NCBI GenBank assembly: GCA_003135055.1
Contig: PLDF01000181.1
Span: 2,716 to 48,349 of the forward strand
DNA from: Bryobacterales bacterium
GTDB lineage: Bacteria > Acidobacteriota > Terriglobia > Bryobacterales > Bryobacteraceae
Direction: 5' to 3'
DNA length: 45,634 nt
The notes beneath the pieces are model-generated. The model was not told where the DNA came from. It worked only from the letters and a program-made list of their open reading frames with translations, and made no database searches. Each line of letters starts with the position of its first letter. The stretch's first letter is position 1. Both the position numbers and the translations under genes were made by a program. Shown piece by piece: positions 7,364 to 13,626 of the stretch.

Positions 7364-7879
7364 TTAAAGCAGGGAGGCAATCAGCTGCGTCATTTTCGGA
7401 TCGTTAAAATCTTCGCCTTCGGCAAACTTCTGCAGCACCCTGCCGTCGGGGCTGATGATGTAAGTTTCGGGATACATGTAAGTGCCGTATTCCTCGTGCA
7501 GCTTCAAATCGCGCGCGGTGAGAAACGCCGGATGGAACTTCTGCAGGAAGGCGTTGTAGGCTTTCACGTCGTGATCGACGCTTAGCGCCAACACCACCAG
7601 GCCCTTGGGGCCGAACTCGCTCGCGAGCTGGCTCAGCGACGGCGTCTCCTCAACGCAGGGCGGGCACCAGCTCGCCCAGAAATTCAGCACCAGCAGCTTG
7701 CCGTTGAACTTCGGCAAGGAAACTGTGCTGCCGTTATCGGTGGTGATAGTGAACGAGGGCGCGGAATCGCCGGCCATCACGATGCGCTCATGAATGCCGC
7801 TATAAATGGCGTAAACCAACGCCACGATGAGAGCGCAAATGGCAATGCGGATCAGGCGGTCGATCTTTGACTTTTGCAT
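7364..7879 (-). CDS. Membrane-anchored TlpA/ResA-like thiol-disulfide oxidoreductase
   Basis: A 171-aa protein. One N-terminal membrane segment (IRIAICALIVALVYAIY, about residues 10-27) anchors a periplasmic thioredoxin-like domain. The active site is WCPPC in NFWASWCPPCVEE, and the cis-Pro is in YMYPETYIIS. ResA and TlpA proteins typically reduce apocytochrome c or other periplasmic disulfides. No cytochrome maturation gene is in the window, so the partner is unknown. It is first in a two-gene operon with the larger thioredoxin. Its start lies close to the divergent pterin operon promoter, so the two may share control. Confidence 0.85.
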   Translation of the reverse strand: MQKSKIDRLIRIAICALIVALVYAIYSGIHERIVMAGDSAPSFTITTDNGSTVSLPKFNGKLLVLNFWASWCPPCVEETPSLSQLASEFGPKGLVVLALSVDHDVKAYNAFLQKFHPAFLTARDLKLHEEYGTYMYPETYIISPDGRVLQKFAEGEDFNDPKMTQLIASLL

Positions 7880-7886
7880 CGGGGGC

Positions 7887-7892
7887 TATAAT
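7887..7892 (+). promoter_or_regulatory. Putative -10 box of the pterin operon
   Basis: A consensus TATAAT lies 44 nt before ATG 7936 and just beyond the start of the divergent ResA-like gene. No strong -35 match is seen. Confidence 0.45.
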
Positions 7893-7935
7893 TAATTGTA
7901 GCTCCCGAGCCGCACCGGCGCCCAAGACTCGATCC

Positions 7936-8415
7936 ATGATCATCACCCGCAAAGTGGAATTTTCGGCTTCGCACGTCTGCCGTATCCCGCGGCTTTCCGA
8001 GGAAGAAAACCGGCGGATCTACGGCGCGTCGGCCAACCCGAACGGCCACGGGCACAATTACGTGGTGGAAGTGAGCCTTGAAGGCGAGCCCGACGCGGTG
8101 ACCGGAATGGTGTTCGACCTCAAGGAGCTGAAGGACCTGTTAAATCGCGAAGTGGTGGCGCCTTACGACCACCGCTTCCTCAATTACGAGGCGCCGCCGT
8201 TCGACCAGGTTGTGCCCACCACGGAAAACATCGCCCGCGAAATTTGGCGCCGGCTGGAGCCGCATTTGCGCGGCGCAACGCGGCGGCTGCACTCCATCCG
8301 CCTGTATGAAACGCCGGACCTGTTCGTGGATTACTTTGGAGACGAGCAAAGTTCCGGAGAGGCTCCGGGTTCCGGAGAGGCGGCGCGTTCCAATGAGGCC
8401 AAGTGTTCCGCGTAA
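7936..8415 (+). CDS. 6-pyruvoyl-tetrahydropterin synthase / QueD-like paralog 1, catalytic Cys replaced
   Basis: A 159-aa member of the PTPS/QueD family, which acts on dihydroneopterin triphosphate. The zinc histidines are H in FSASH and the two in NGHGHNY. The downstream segment VVPTTENIAREIWRRL is typical of the family. At the position of the catalytic Cys (YGKC in the next gene) this protein has YGAS, so the residue is Ser. There is a separate Cys right after the first His (SASHVCR). A 20-residue Ser/Gly/Glu tail carries a small internal repeat. The gene overlaps paralog 2 by 13 bp. It is either a diverged enzyme (like the Cys-lacking PTPS-III types) or a partner subunit. Confidence 0.85.
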   Translation: MIITRKVEFSASHVCRIPRLSEEENRRIYGASANPNGHGHNYVVEVSLEGEPDAVTGMVFDLKELKDLLNREVVAPYDHRFLNYEAPPFDQVVPTTENIAREIWRRLEPHLRGATRRLHSIRLYETPDLFVDYFGDEQSSGEAPGSGEAARSNEAKCSA

Positions 8416-8837
8416 CGCGGCGCTACGCTTTTGCGGCTTCGCACCGGCTGCACTCTCCGCAACTTGGCGACGACGAGAACCGCCGCATCTACGGCAAATG
8501 CAACAACCCGTACGGGCACGGGCACAATTACCTGATCGACGTGAGCGCGCGCGGGCCTGCCGACGATGCCACCGGCCTTGCCGTCAACCTGGCGGCGCTG
8601 GACGATCTGGTGCGGCGAGAAATATTGCAACCTTTTGGCCACAGCAATCTCAATACGGATACGGATGCGTTTCAGGGCGTAGTGCCGACTTCGGAGAACC
8701 TGGCCGTGGAGATCTGCCGGCGGTTGAAGCGCCACTGGAGCGCAGCCTTCCCCGGCGCCTGGCCGAAGCTGGAGAAGATTCGCATCGCCGAGACGGAACG
8801 GAACATCTTTGAGTTGGGAGCCGATGAAATCGAATAA
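8403..8837 (+). CDS. queD: 6-pyruvoyl-tetrahydropterin synthase / 6-carboxytetrahydropterin synthase (QueD-like) paralog 2
   Basis: A 144-aa member of the PTPS/QueD family with a complete active site: first zinc His in AASHRLHS, catalytic Cys in [14 protein letters not shown], and the two zinc His of GHGH. The conserved [16 protein letters not shown] and a C-terminal Glu region (IRIAETERN) follow. It starts with GTG 8403 inside the end of paralog 1 and overlaps folE by 14 bp, so translation is probably coupled. With FolE it could make 6-carboxytetrahydropterin for queuosine or 6-pyruvoyltetrahydropterin for a tetrahydropterin cofactor. No queC or queE is here to decide, so the symbol is provisional. 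Confidence 0.85.
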   Translation: MFRVTRRYAFAASHRLHSPQLGDDENRRIYGKCNNPYGHGHNYLIDVSARGPADDATGLAVNLAALDDLVRREILQPFGHSNLNTDTDAFQGVVPTSENLAVEICRRLKRHWSAAFPGAWPKLEKIRIAETERNIFELGADEIE

Positions 8838-9435
8838 GGCAGTGGTGAAGATGATGCGCCCCAAGCAGGACCGGCCCATCGCTCCGCGGGTGCGCGAAAT
8901 ACTGGAGCAGCTCGGCGAAGATCCGCTGCGCGAGGGCTTGCAGCGTACCCCGGAACGCGTGGAGAAGGCGCTGCAGTTCCTCACCAGCGGATACAGCGTG
9001 GATATCCGCAAGCTGGTGAACGGCGCTCTGTACGAAGTGAAATACGACGAGATGGTGGTGGTGAAGGACATCGAATTCTTCAGCCTGTGCGAGCACCACA
9101 TGCTGCCGTTTTTTGGCAAGATGCACGTGGCGTACCTGCCGAAATCGCGCGTGATCGGGTTGAGCAAAATTCCGCGCATCGTGGACGCGTTCGCGCGGCG
9201 GCTGCAGATTCAGGAGCGGCTGACGCAGGAAGTGGCGCAGACCATCGAGCAGATCATCGACCCGGTGGGCGTCGGCGTGATCTGCGAAGCGCGCCATTTC
9301 TGCATGATGATGCGCGGCGTGGAAAAGCAGCACTCGGGCGCGATGACCAGCGCGATGCTGGGGCTGTTCCGTACACAGAAGAAAACACGCGACGAGTTTC
9401 TGGCGTTGGTGAATTATCGGGGGAGCGGGTTCTGA
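8824..9435 (+). CDS. folE: GTP cyclohydrolase I
   Basis: A 203-aa homodecameric zinc enzyme that converts GTP to 7,8-dihydroneopterin triphosphate, the first step to folate, queuosine and tetrahydropterins. Signatures are [19 protein letters not shown] near residue 33, the zinc/His motif [20 protein letters not shown], and [19 protein letters not shown] with the third zinc ligand (Cys). I chose ATG 8824 (MKSNKAVVK); a TTG five codons upstream is in frame. It is third in the operon with two QueD-like genes. A degraded partial copy of this gene lies at 10312-10527 and 11246-11300. Confidence 0.95.
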   Translation: MKSNKAVVKMMRPKQDRPIAPRVREILEQLGEDPLREGLQRTPERVEKALQFLTSGYSVDIRKLVNGALYEVKYDEMVVVKDIEFFSLCEHHMLPFFGKMHVAYLPKSRVIGLSKIPRIVDAFARRLQIQERLTQEVAQTIEQIIDPVGVGVICEARHFCMMMRGVEKQHSGAMTSAMLGLFRTQKKTRDEFLALVNYRGSGF

Positions 9436-9527
9436 GGAGGGCGATCTTTGCTCCGCACGAAAAAGCCCTTTCCCCCTTAAACTCGCGGAATTCGGCAGTT
9501 GAGCCGCGCACCCGCTGGCTTTTCCGT

Positions 9528-9556
9528 TTGCGCTTCCCTTCAATCTCCATTACGTT
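9528..9556 (+). promoter_or_regulatory. Candidate promoter of the DUF433 gene
   Basis: TTGCGC (9528-9533) and TACGTT (9551-9556) have a 17-bp spacing. The -10 begins 12 nt before ATG 9563, again predicting a leaderless transcript. Confidence 0.35.
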
Positions 9557-9562
9557 AGAGAT

Positions 9563-9808
9563 ATGACCGCCGAACAGAAGACTTCCCTGGCCTCGGTCGT
9601 AACCGTCAGCCGGGAGATCATGCACGGCATACCCTGCTTCACCGGCAGCCGCGTTCCCGTTCAGACTTTGATTGACTTCTTCGAATCCGGCGACAGTATT
9701 GACGATTTTCTGACCGTCTATCCCTACATTCCCCGCCGAAAGGTTCTCGCCTTTCTTGAGCTTAGCCGCGATGTCACCATCGACCAGATCACTTGCGCGT
9801 CTTTCTAG
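9563..9808 (+). CDS. DUF433 family antitoxin
   Basis: An 81-aa protein with the DUF433 pattern: VSREIMHGIPCFTGSRVPVQ near residue 15, TLIDFFESGDSIDDFLTVYP, and a C-terminal helix before TIDQ. DUF433 proteins have a winged-helix fold and pair with DUF5615 PIN-like toxins as type II TA systems. The toxin frame starts inside this gene (TTG 9793, 16-bp overlap) but is broken. The antitoxin reads intact over its full length. No ribosome site is evident; a -10-like box sits 12 nt before the start. Confidence 0.85.
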   Translation: MTAEQKTSLASVVTVSREIMHGIPCFTGSRVPVQTLIDFFESGDSIDDFLTVYPYIPRRKVLAFLELSRDVTIDQITCASF

Positions 9809-10124
9809 ATGCCTGCGTCGATCCTCGCGTAGCAGAAGCATTCGCCGGTCCATGAGCTCGCGACAGCGGTCGATCTCTCTTGGCATAAGCTTAAGGACCA
9901 TGAGCTTGTGCCGCTCCTCCAGGGCCGGTTTGATGCTCTGGTCACGATTGACAGGGGATTTGAATTCGAACACAACCTCAAGAACCTGACTTGGCATCAT
10001 CATCGTTCATGTTGCGAAGAATAGGGTGGAGTTCTACCGGCCGCTGTTCGACCGAATGCAGATCGCTCTCGCTCAATCGAGCCCCGGCCAAGTGCAGCGC
10101 GTCTACGGCGTTCCTGCCGATTGA
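9793..10124 (+). pseudogene. Frameshifted DUF5615 PIN-like toxin
   Basis: Three consecutive frames join into one DUF5615-type protein. Frame 1 from TTG 9793 gives LRVFLDACVDPRVAEAFAG. After a shift near 9850 comes HELATAVDLSWHKLKDHELV, then FDALVTIDRGFEFEHNLKNL. After a second shift near 10003 comes VHVAKNRVEFYRPLFDRMQI, ending RVYGVPAD at TGA 10122. The acidic residues of the PIN-like site (FLDACVD and TIDRGFE) are kept, so decay is recent. It is the partner of the intact DUF433 antitoxin that it overlaps. About 110 aa is normal for the family. The toxin should be inactive. Confidence 0.8.
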
Positions 10125-10311
10125 CCGGTACGGGAGTCACCTGCCAAGTCAGCGCCGATTGGCAGCCGGCGCCAAAAAGAAGGCGCTCATACCGATCTGT
10201 AGCCCACCTTCGCGGAGATTTCGATTCGAGCAGCGGATCGCCGTACCGCCGAGTCTACATGGTGGCGCCGGACGCGGCTCCCCCCTGCTGCCCCCACTCC
10301 AAGTCTCACTC

Positions 10312-10527
10312 CACATGCTGCCGTTTTTCGGCAAGATGTTTCGGCAAGATGCACCTGGCGTACCTGCCGAAATCGCGCGCGATCGGGCTGAGCAAGATCC
10401 CGCGCATTGTGGACCGTTCGCGCGGCCGCAAGAGTCAGGAGCGGCCGACGCAGGCAGTGGCGCAAACCATCCACCAGATCATCGACCCGGTGGGCGGGTG
10501 AGCGTTGGGGTGATCTGAAGGCGCCGG
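10312..10527 (+). pseudogene. Partial folE copy, part 1
   Basis: This segment matches folE 9097-9295 closely. It carries CACATGCTGCCGTTTTTCGG, then GTACCTGCCGAAATCGCGCG, then CAGATCATCGACCCGGTGGG. It contains a 13-bp internal duplication (TTTCGGCAAGATG twice near 10325-10350) and an 8-bp insertion near 10494, so the frame is broken. The match ends near GCGCC at 10527 and resumes at 11246. The bases before it (10125-10311) hold nothing I recognise. Confidence 0.85.
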
Positions 10528-10537
10528 CGATCTTTGC

Positions 10538-10543
10538 TATGAT
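10538..10543 (+). promoter_or_regulatory. Putative -10 box of the MazF-like TA operon
   Basis: TATGAT lies 38 nt before ATG 10576, immediately inside the left edge of the insertion in the folE copy. The TA pair therefore seems to carry its own promoter. Confidence 0.4.
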
Positions 10544-10575
10544 TGGGTCGGCAAGAGACAAAACGTAACTCAGCC

Positions 10576-10809
10576 ATGCAAGCGATCGAACTGATTGGCG
10601 ATATCGACGAACAGCATCTCCTTCAGGCGCGCGTACCCGAAGGACTTCCAGCGGGCCCCGTGCGCTTGATCGTTTTATTGCCTGATGAAGACGGCGGCGG
10701 CACTGCCTGGACCCACGGGGTTGCGAAAGAATGGGCGGGGGAACTGCAGGACCCGCGGCAAGACATTTACACGCTTAAAGACGGACAACCGGTGAATGCG
10801 TCCCGGTGA
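10576..10809 (+). CDS. Antitoxin of a PemK/MazF-like pair
   Basis: A 77-aa protein starting MQAIELIGDIDEQHLLQARV. The first 40 residues resemble short beta-rich antitoxin N-termini (PAGPVRLIVLLPDEDG). The C-terminal part (WAGELQDPRQDIYTLKDGQP) is a typical extended tail that would fill the toxin groove. I chose ATG 10576 over an in-frame ATG at 10543, which lies at the -10 box. It overlaps the toxin by 14 bp. Family assignment comes mainly from the toxin next to it. Confidence 0.75.
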   Translation: MQAIELIGDIDEQHLLQARVPEGLPAGPVRLIVLLPDEDGGGTAWTHGVAKEWAGELQDPRQDIYTLKDGQPVNASR

Positions 10810-11137
10810 CATCTGCTTAGCCCAGTTACCGTTTGGCGATGTGCCTGGAATGAAGCTCCGTCCGGTCTTGTTGCTGACCGGACCCATCGGCGCGATCCCG
10901 GAAGTTCTGGTGGCTTACATTTCGTCCGTAGTCCCGATCCAACTTCTGCCCTCGGATTTACTTCTCGATCCCGGCAAACCCGAATTCCGGTCCACTCACC
11001 TTAAGACTGCATCGGCGCTGCGCCTTCACAAACTGGCAACCATCCATGCGTCAAGTCTCGCTCGATATCTTGGCGCCATTGACATGGCTGCCTCCGCTCT
11101 GGTGGCCACCACGTTGAGAGCGCTTCTTTTCGAATAA
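10796..11137 (+). CDS. PemK/MazF-like mRNA interferase toxin
   Basis: A 113-aa protein with the PemK/MazF fold signature: RPGDICLAQLPFGDVPGMK at residues 2-20, RPVLLLTG, then VAYISSVVP and the C-terminal STHLKTASALRLHKLATIH. MazF-family toxins cleave single-stranded mRNA. The family's Arg in RPVLLL and Ser/Thr of the later strand are present, so it may be active. It lies between the two halves of a broken folE copy, so the TA pair looks like an insertion there. Confidence 0.88.
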   Translation: MRPGDICLAQLPFGDVPGMKLRPVLLLTGPIGAIPEVLVAYISSVVPIQLLPSDLLLDPGKPEFRSTHLKTASALRLHKLATIHASSLARYLGAIDMAASALVATTLRALLFE

Positions 11138-11245
11138 CAACAATATGAACCACGGCCCTGACAGTGATTCACGCGCCCCGCCCCAGCGCATTGAAGCCAA
11201 CGAGCACTCGGGCACTTTCAGTGCGGAGAGGAGGGGGAGAACTCG

Positions 11246-11300
11246 AAAAAGCGCCCCATTTCTGCATGATGATGCGCAACGTGGAAAAGCGGAACTCGCT
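11246..11300 (+). pseudogene. Partial folE copy, part 2
   Basis: The bases GCGCCCCATTTCTGCATGAT and onward to GTGGAAAAGCGG match folE 9291-9335, the part encoding [11 protein letters not shown]. Together with part 1 (10312-10527) it covers a continuous folE region interrupted by about 720 bp that holds the TA pair. The junctions show similar GGCGCC and GCGCCC sequences. Confidence 0.75.
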
Positions 11301-11338
11301 GCCGGATCGCCCGCGCTAACTGAGACCTACCCATCCGT

Positions 11339-11860
11339 CTATTCGGCCGGCTCGTCTAACGCCGCAAACAGTTCGGCAAAATCGACCTCGCCCGTGAGGT
11401 TCGTAGTCACACGATGACTCGGCGCCTCGCGGACACCCGCGCTGTCGGCTTCGAAAACCACACGCTGGTAAGGGTCGACGATCCAAACGTTGGCGATGCC
11501 GGCTTGCAGGTATTCGGCAACCTTCTCAAGCACGTTGGAAAACCGGTCGTCGGGAGAGACGATTTCGATCGCCAGATCGGGCCTCTCGAGTATTGGCGAC
11601 ACCTTGTGCGGCAGAGCCACAACGCAAATGTCGGGAATCCGGTAGCGGGCGGAGCCAATACGAATGCGCAGCTCAGTGATGACGCGATAGCGGCGCTGGC
11701 GTTCGCGGCTCACCAGGAACACTGTCAGCAGCACCTGCAACCGGCCGTGAAAATATTCGCCCACATTACGCTCCACCAGCCGCCCGTCTACATACTCCAT
11801 GTCGGGATCGTATGCGGTGCGCAGGTATTCCTCGACCGGAATTGTTACCAGGGTCGCCAT
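11339..11860 (-). CDS. Uma2 family endonuclease-like protein (DUF820)
   Basis: A 173-aa protein of the Uma2 family, which has a PD-(D/E)XK restriction-endonuclease fold. Visible signatures are EEYLRTAYDPDMEYVDGRLV at the N-terminus, RIPDICVV in the middle, and LAIEIVSPDDR followed by EKVAEYLQAGIANVWIVDP. The D of RIPDI and the E of IEI are the expected metal ligands. I chose ATG 11860 (MATLVTIPVEEY), where the family begins. A start 13 codons upstream overlaps the HEAT gene. Such genes are abundant and often solitary in Acidobacteriota and cyanobacteria, with unclear roles. Confidence 0.85.
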   Translation of the reverse strand: MATLVTIPVEEYLRTAYDPDMEYVDGRLVERNVGEYFHGRLQVLLTVFLVSRERQRRYRVITELRIRIGSARYRIPDICVVALPHKVSPILERPDLAIEIVSPDDRFSNVLEKVAEYLQAGIANVWIVDPYQRVVFEADSAGVREAPSHRVTTNLTGEVDFAELFAALDEPAE

Positions 11861-11870
11861 GTCAACCAGT

Positions 11871-12842
11871 TTACTCCCCTGGATCGGATCGCCGCTCACA
11901 GGCTCGACCGAGCAACCGGGCTGCTAACTCCGCGATCACCCGGTTGTCATCCACCTTCGCCGGATCCGCCAGCTTCGCAACCAGCGCCCGGCGAAGGAAA
12001 TCGGGAAAGGCATACGGCTGAGCACACATCATGCTGCACGCGCAGAGGGCAGCGTAACGCACCGGGATGGATGGATCGAACAGCCGCGCTGCAAGCGCTC
12101 TCTGCGTCCTGAGCCGCTGCCATGTATTCCCCAGGGCCTCGGTCGCCATGTCCCGCGTATACTCTTCCTCCGTGTCCAAAGCGGCTGATGCCTGGATGAA
12201 TAGCGGCTCGGCCCGGAGCTCCCGCAACTGCCAAGGGGCGTGGATCGCTTGCTGCCTGGCGGGAAGAGGGTAATCGCCCCGGACGATGTCCATCAGCTTG
12301 CGTGCGTGTCGGCGGCTGCCGATTGTGGCGATCGCCCACTTGCACATCGAAGACAGCTTCTCTTGCCCTTCGGAAAGAACTTCGATGAGCGGCGAAACGG
12401 CATCGCGATATCTCAGGCCACCCAGTACAGCCGCGGCCGCCTCTCGTCTCTCCGGACTCTCCGACCGGTCCCGAACTATACGGATCGCATCCGCAACCGA
12501 TCCGGCCCCTAACTGGCGCATCTTTCCGGCTGCTTCTTCCTCCTCGCGCATTCGACCTTCGGCGTCCCGCCGCCGCTGAGCATCGCGGGTTCCATGCCGA
12601 CGGACACGCCCGAGGGGAGAATCGTCGTCTTCTACGCCTTCCGCTAACCAGCTAGGCCCGTGCTTGCCCAATAGACCGTTCGCTCTCGCGGCCAGACATC
12701 GTCGACGGATGTCGGTGCTTGGATCCTTCCACAGAGCCCTTGCCGCGGCCACATCGGCCACGCCTGCCATTCGCAAGAATCTCTCTCCCTGAGCTTGCCT
12801 GCGCGCGATGTTCCAATGGCTTTTTTTCGCCGGATTGCGCAC
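11871..12842 (-). CDS. HEAT-repeat-like protein
   Basis: A 323-aa cytoplasmic protein rich in Ala, Arg and Leu. Residues 105-320 are built of repeated helix pairs typical of HEAT/PBS-lyase-like repeats (RREAAAAVLGGLRYRDAVSP, then EEYTRDMATEALGNTW, then PVRYAALCACSMM). The first 100 residues are a charged helical segment. Such alpha-solenoids usually mediate protein contacts. It ends 10 bp before the Uma2 gene in the same direction, so they may be co-transcribed. There are no catalytic motifs. Specific function unknown. Confidence 0.65.
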   Translation of the reverse strand: MRNPAKKSHWNIARRQAQGERFLRMAGVADVAAARALWKDPSTDIRRRCLAARANGLLGKHGPSWLAEGVEDDDSPLGRVRRHGTRDAQRRRDAEGRMREEEEAAGKMRQLGAGSVADAIRIVRDRSESPERREAAAAVLGGLRYRDAVSPLIEVLSEGQEKLSSMCKWAIATIGSRRHARKLMDIVRGDYPLPARQQAIHAPWQLRELRAEPLFIQASAALDTEEEYTRDMATEALGNTWQRLRTQRALAARLFDPSIPVRYAALCACSMMCAQPYAFPDFLRRALVAKLADPAKVDDNRVIAELAARLLGRACERRSDPGE

Positions 12843-12932
12843 TTACAGCACCTCGACTTCCTATGATTGCATGGTGAGGGCCTCCGCGCCTCTCACAGAT
12901 CTCAATGCCTTCTGAGGCGCGGGCGTCCGCTG

Positions 12933-13154
12933 TCACGATGACCTATAAGTCTTAACCCGTATTCCATCCTGCCGAATCTGAGCGAGATCGTAATTGGGCA
13001 GCCAGGCGCCGCCAGAACTCCAGCACGCCGCCGAACGCCTTTTGCAACGCGGACTGCGATCTCGGGCGAGATTCCTGTTGTTGACCGGGCTATGCAGCGT
13101 CTGGCGCGTCACGCCCAGGTCCGCAGCGTGATGCGCCGCTCTCACGGAACACAC
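12933..13154 (-). pseudogene. Frameshifted HigA-like (XRE family) antitoxin remnant
   Basis: The first frame gives AHHAADLGVTRQTLHSPVNN, which matches the helix-turn-helix of HigA-type antitoxins. The next frame gives GISPEIAVRVAK, then a third gives AFGGVLEFWRRLAAQ. The first frame then returns with NYDLAQIRQDGIRVKTYRSS to the stop. These pieces occur in the correct order of a HigA protein, so at least three small indels have broken it. The N-terminal HPGE-type segment is missing. No HigB toxin is adjacent. Confidence 0.75.
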
Positions 13155-13208
13155 CCCCTCTTGTGTGCCTTTACTATAAGCGCTTCACGCAATTGAGTGA
13201 CAGCCGAT

Positions 13209-13276
13209 GTGGGGCAGCCAATCGTGGCGCCAATCGTGGCTGCCAATCGTGGCTGCAAGCCGGCTTTCAGCCGGCT
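13209..13276 (+). repeat. Repeat family A copy with internal triplication
   Basis: It starts with the header GTGGGGCAGCCAATCGTGG. The unit CCAATCGTGGC then occurs three times, followed by the hairpin GCCGGCTTTCAGCCGGC. Confidence 0.75.
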
Positions 13277-13322
13277 CTGGAGTTTCTACATTCTGATCAA
13301 GTCGGATGTGAGGCGGCGTGAG

Positions 13323-13354
13323 GTGGGACAGACGATCGTTTTTTGTCGTCTGTC
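13323..13354 (+). repeat. Palindrome with a GTGGGACAG header
   Basis: GACAGACGA at 13327-13335 pairs perfectly with TCGTCTGTC at 13346-13354 across a T-rich loop. The header GTGGGACAG links it to the GTGGGGCAG hairpins. The stem resembles those at 34305-34326 and 39330-39351. Confidence 0.65.
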
Positions 13355-13490
13355 AGGCGGCTGTATTTTAACGAAACATGACAGACCACGAAAAGGCGAC
13401 GGCCTGTCCTAACAGGCGACCGGCCAGGAAGCTGGTCCGCAGCCGGCTTTCAGCACTGGTCGGGAGCGAAGACTCGCGCATACTCCGAAA

Positions 13491-13541
13491 GAGCCGCCTG
13501 AAAAGCGGCTGCAAACCAGGATTGGCTGCCCCACAAGATAG
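13491..13541 (-). repeat. Repeat family A copy, reverse orientation
   Basis: On the minus strand it reads GTGGGGCAGCCAATCCTGG, then TTTGCAGCCGCTTTTCAGGC with the second hairpin. Confidence 0.75.
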
Positions 13542-13626
13542 ACAGCTGCAAACCGGCGGCTGCCGCGAAAGCCAACGCCCGCTTGCGCTCGCGGCTCTGT
13601 CAGTAGCAGAACACACGAAGGGGCGC

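Larger units (their letters stand above)
13155..13626. other. Gene-free stretch packed with dispersed repeats
   Basis: About 470 bp with no convincing coding sequence. It holds one family A copy in plus orientation (13209-13276), one in minus orientation (13491-13541), a 9-bp-stem palindrome (13323-13354), and a diverged family-B-like end (13578-13602, GCTTGCGCTCGCGGCTCTG). Confidence 0.7.

Noticed and set aside
6515..7585. 356-codon open frame on the plus strand
   Set aside because: It lies antisense to two clear thioredoxin-fold genes, spans both of them, and has the composition of a GC-rich shadow frame.
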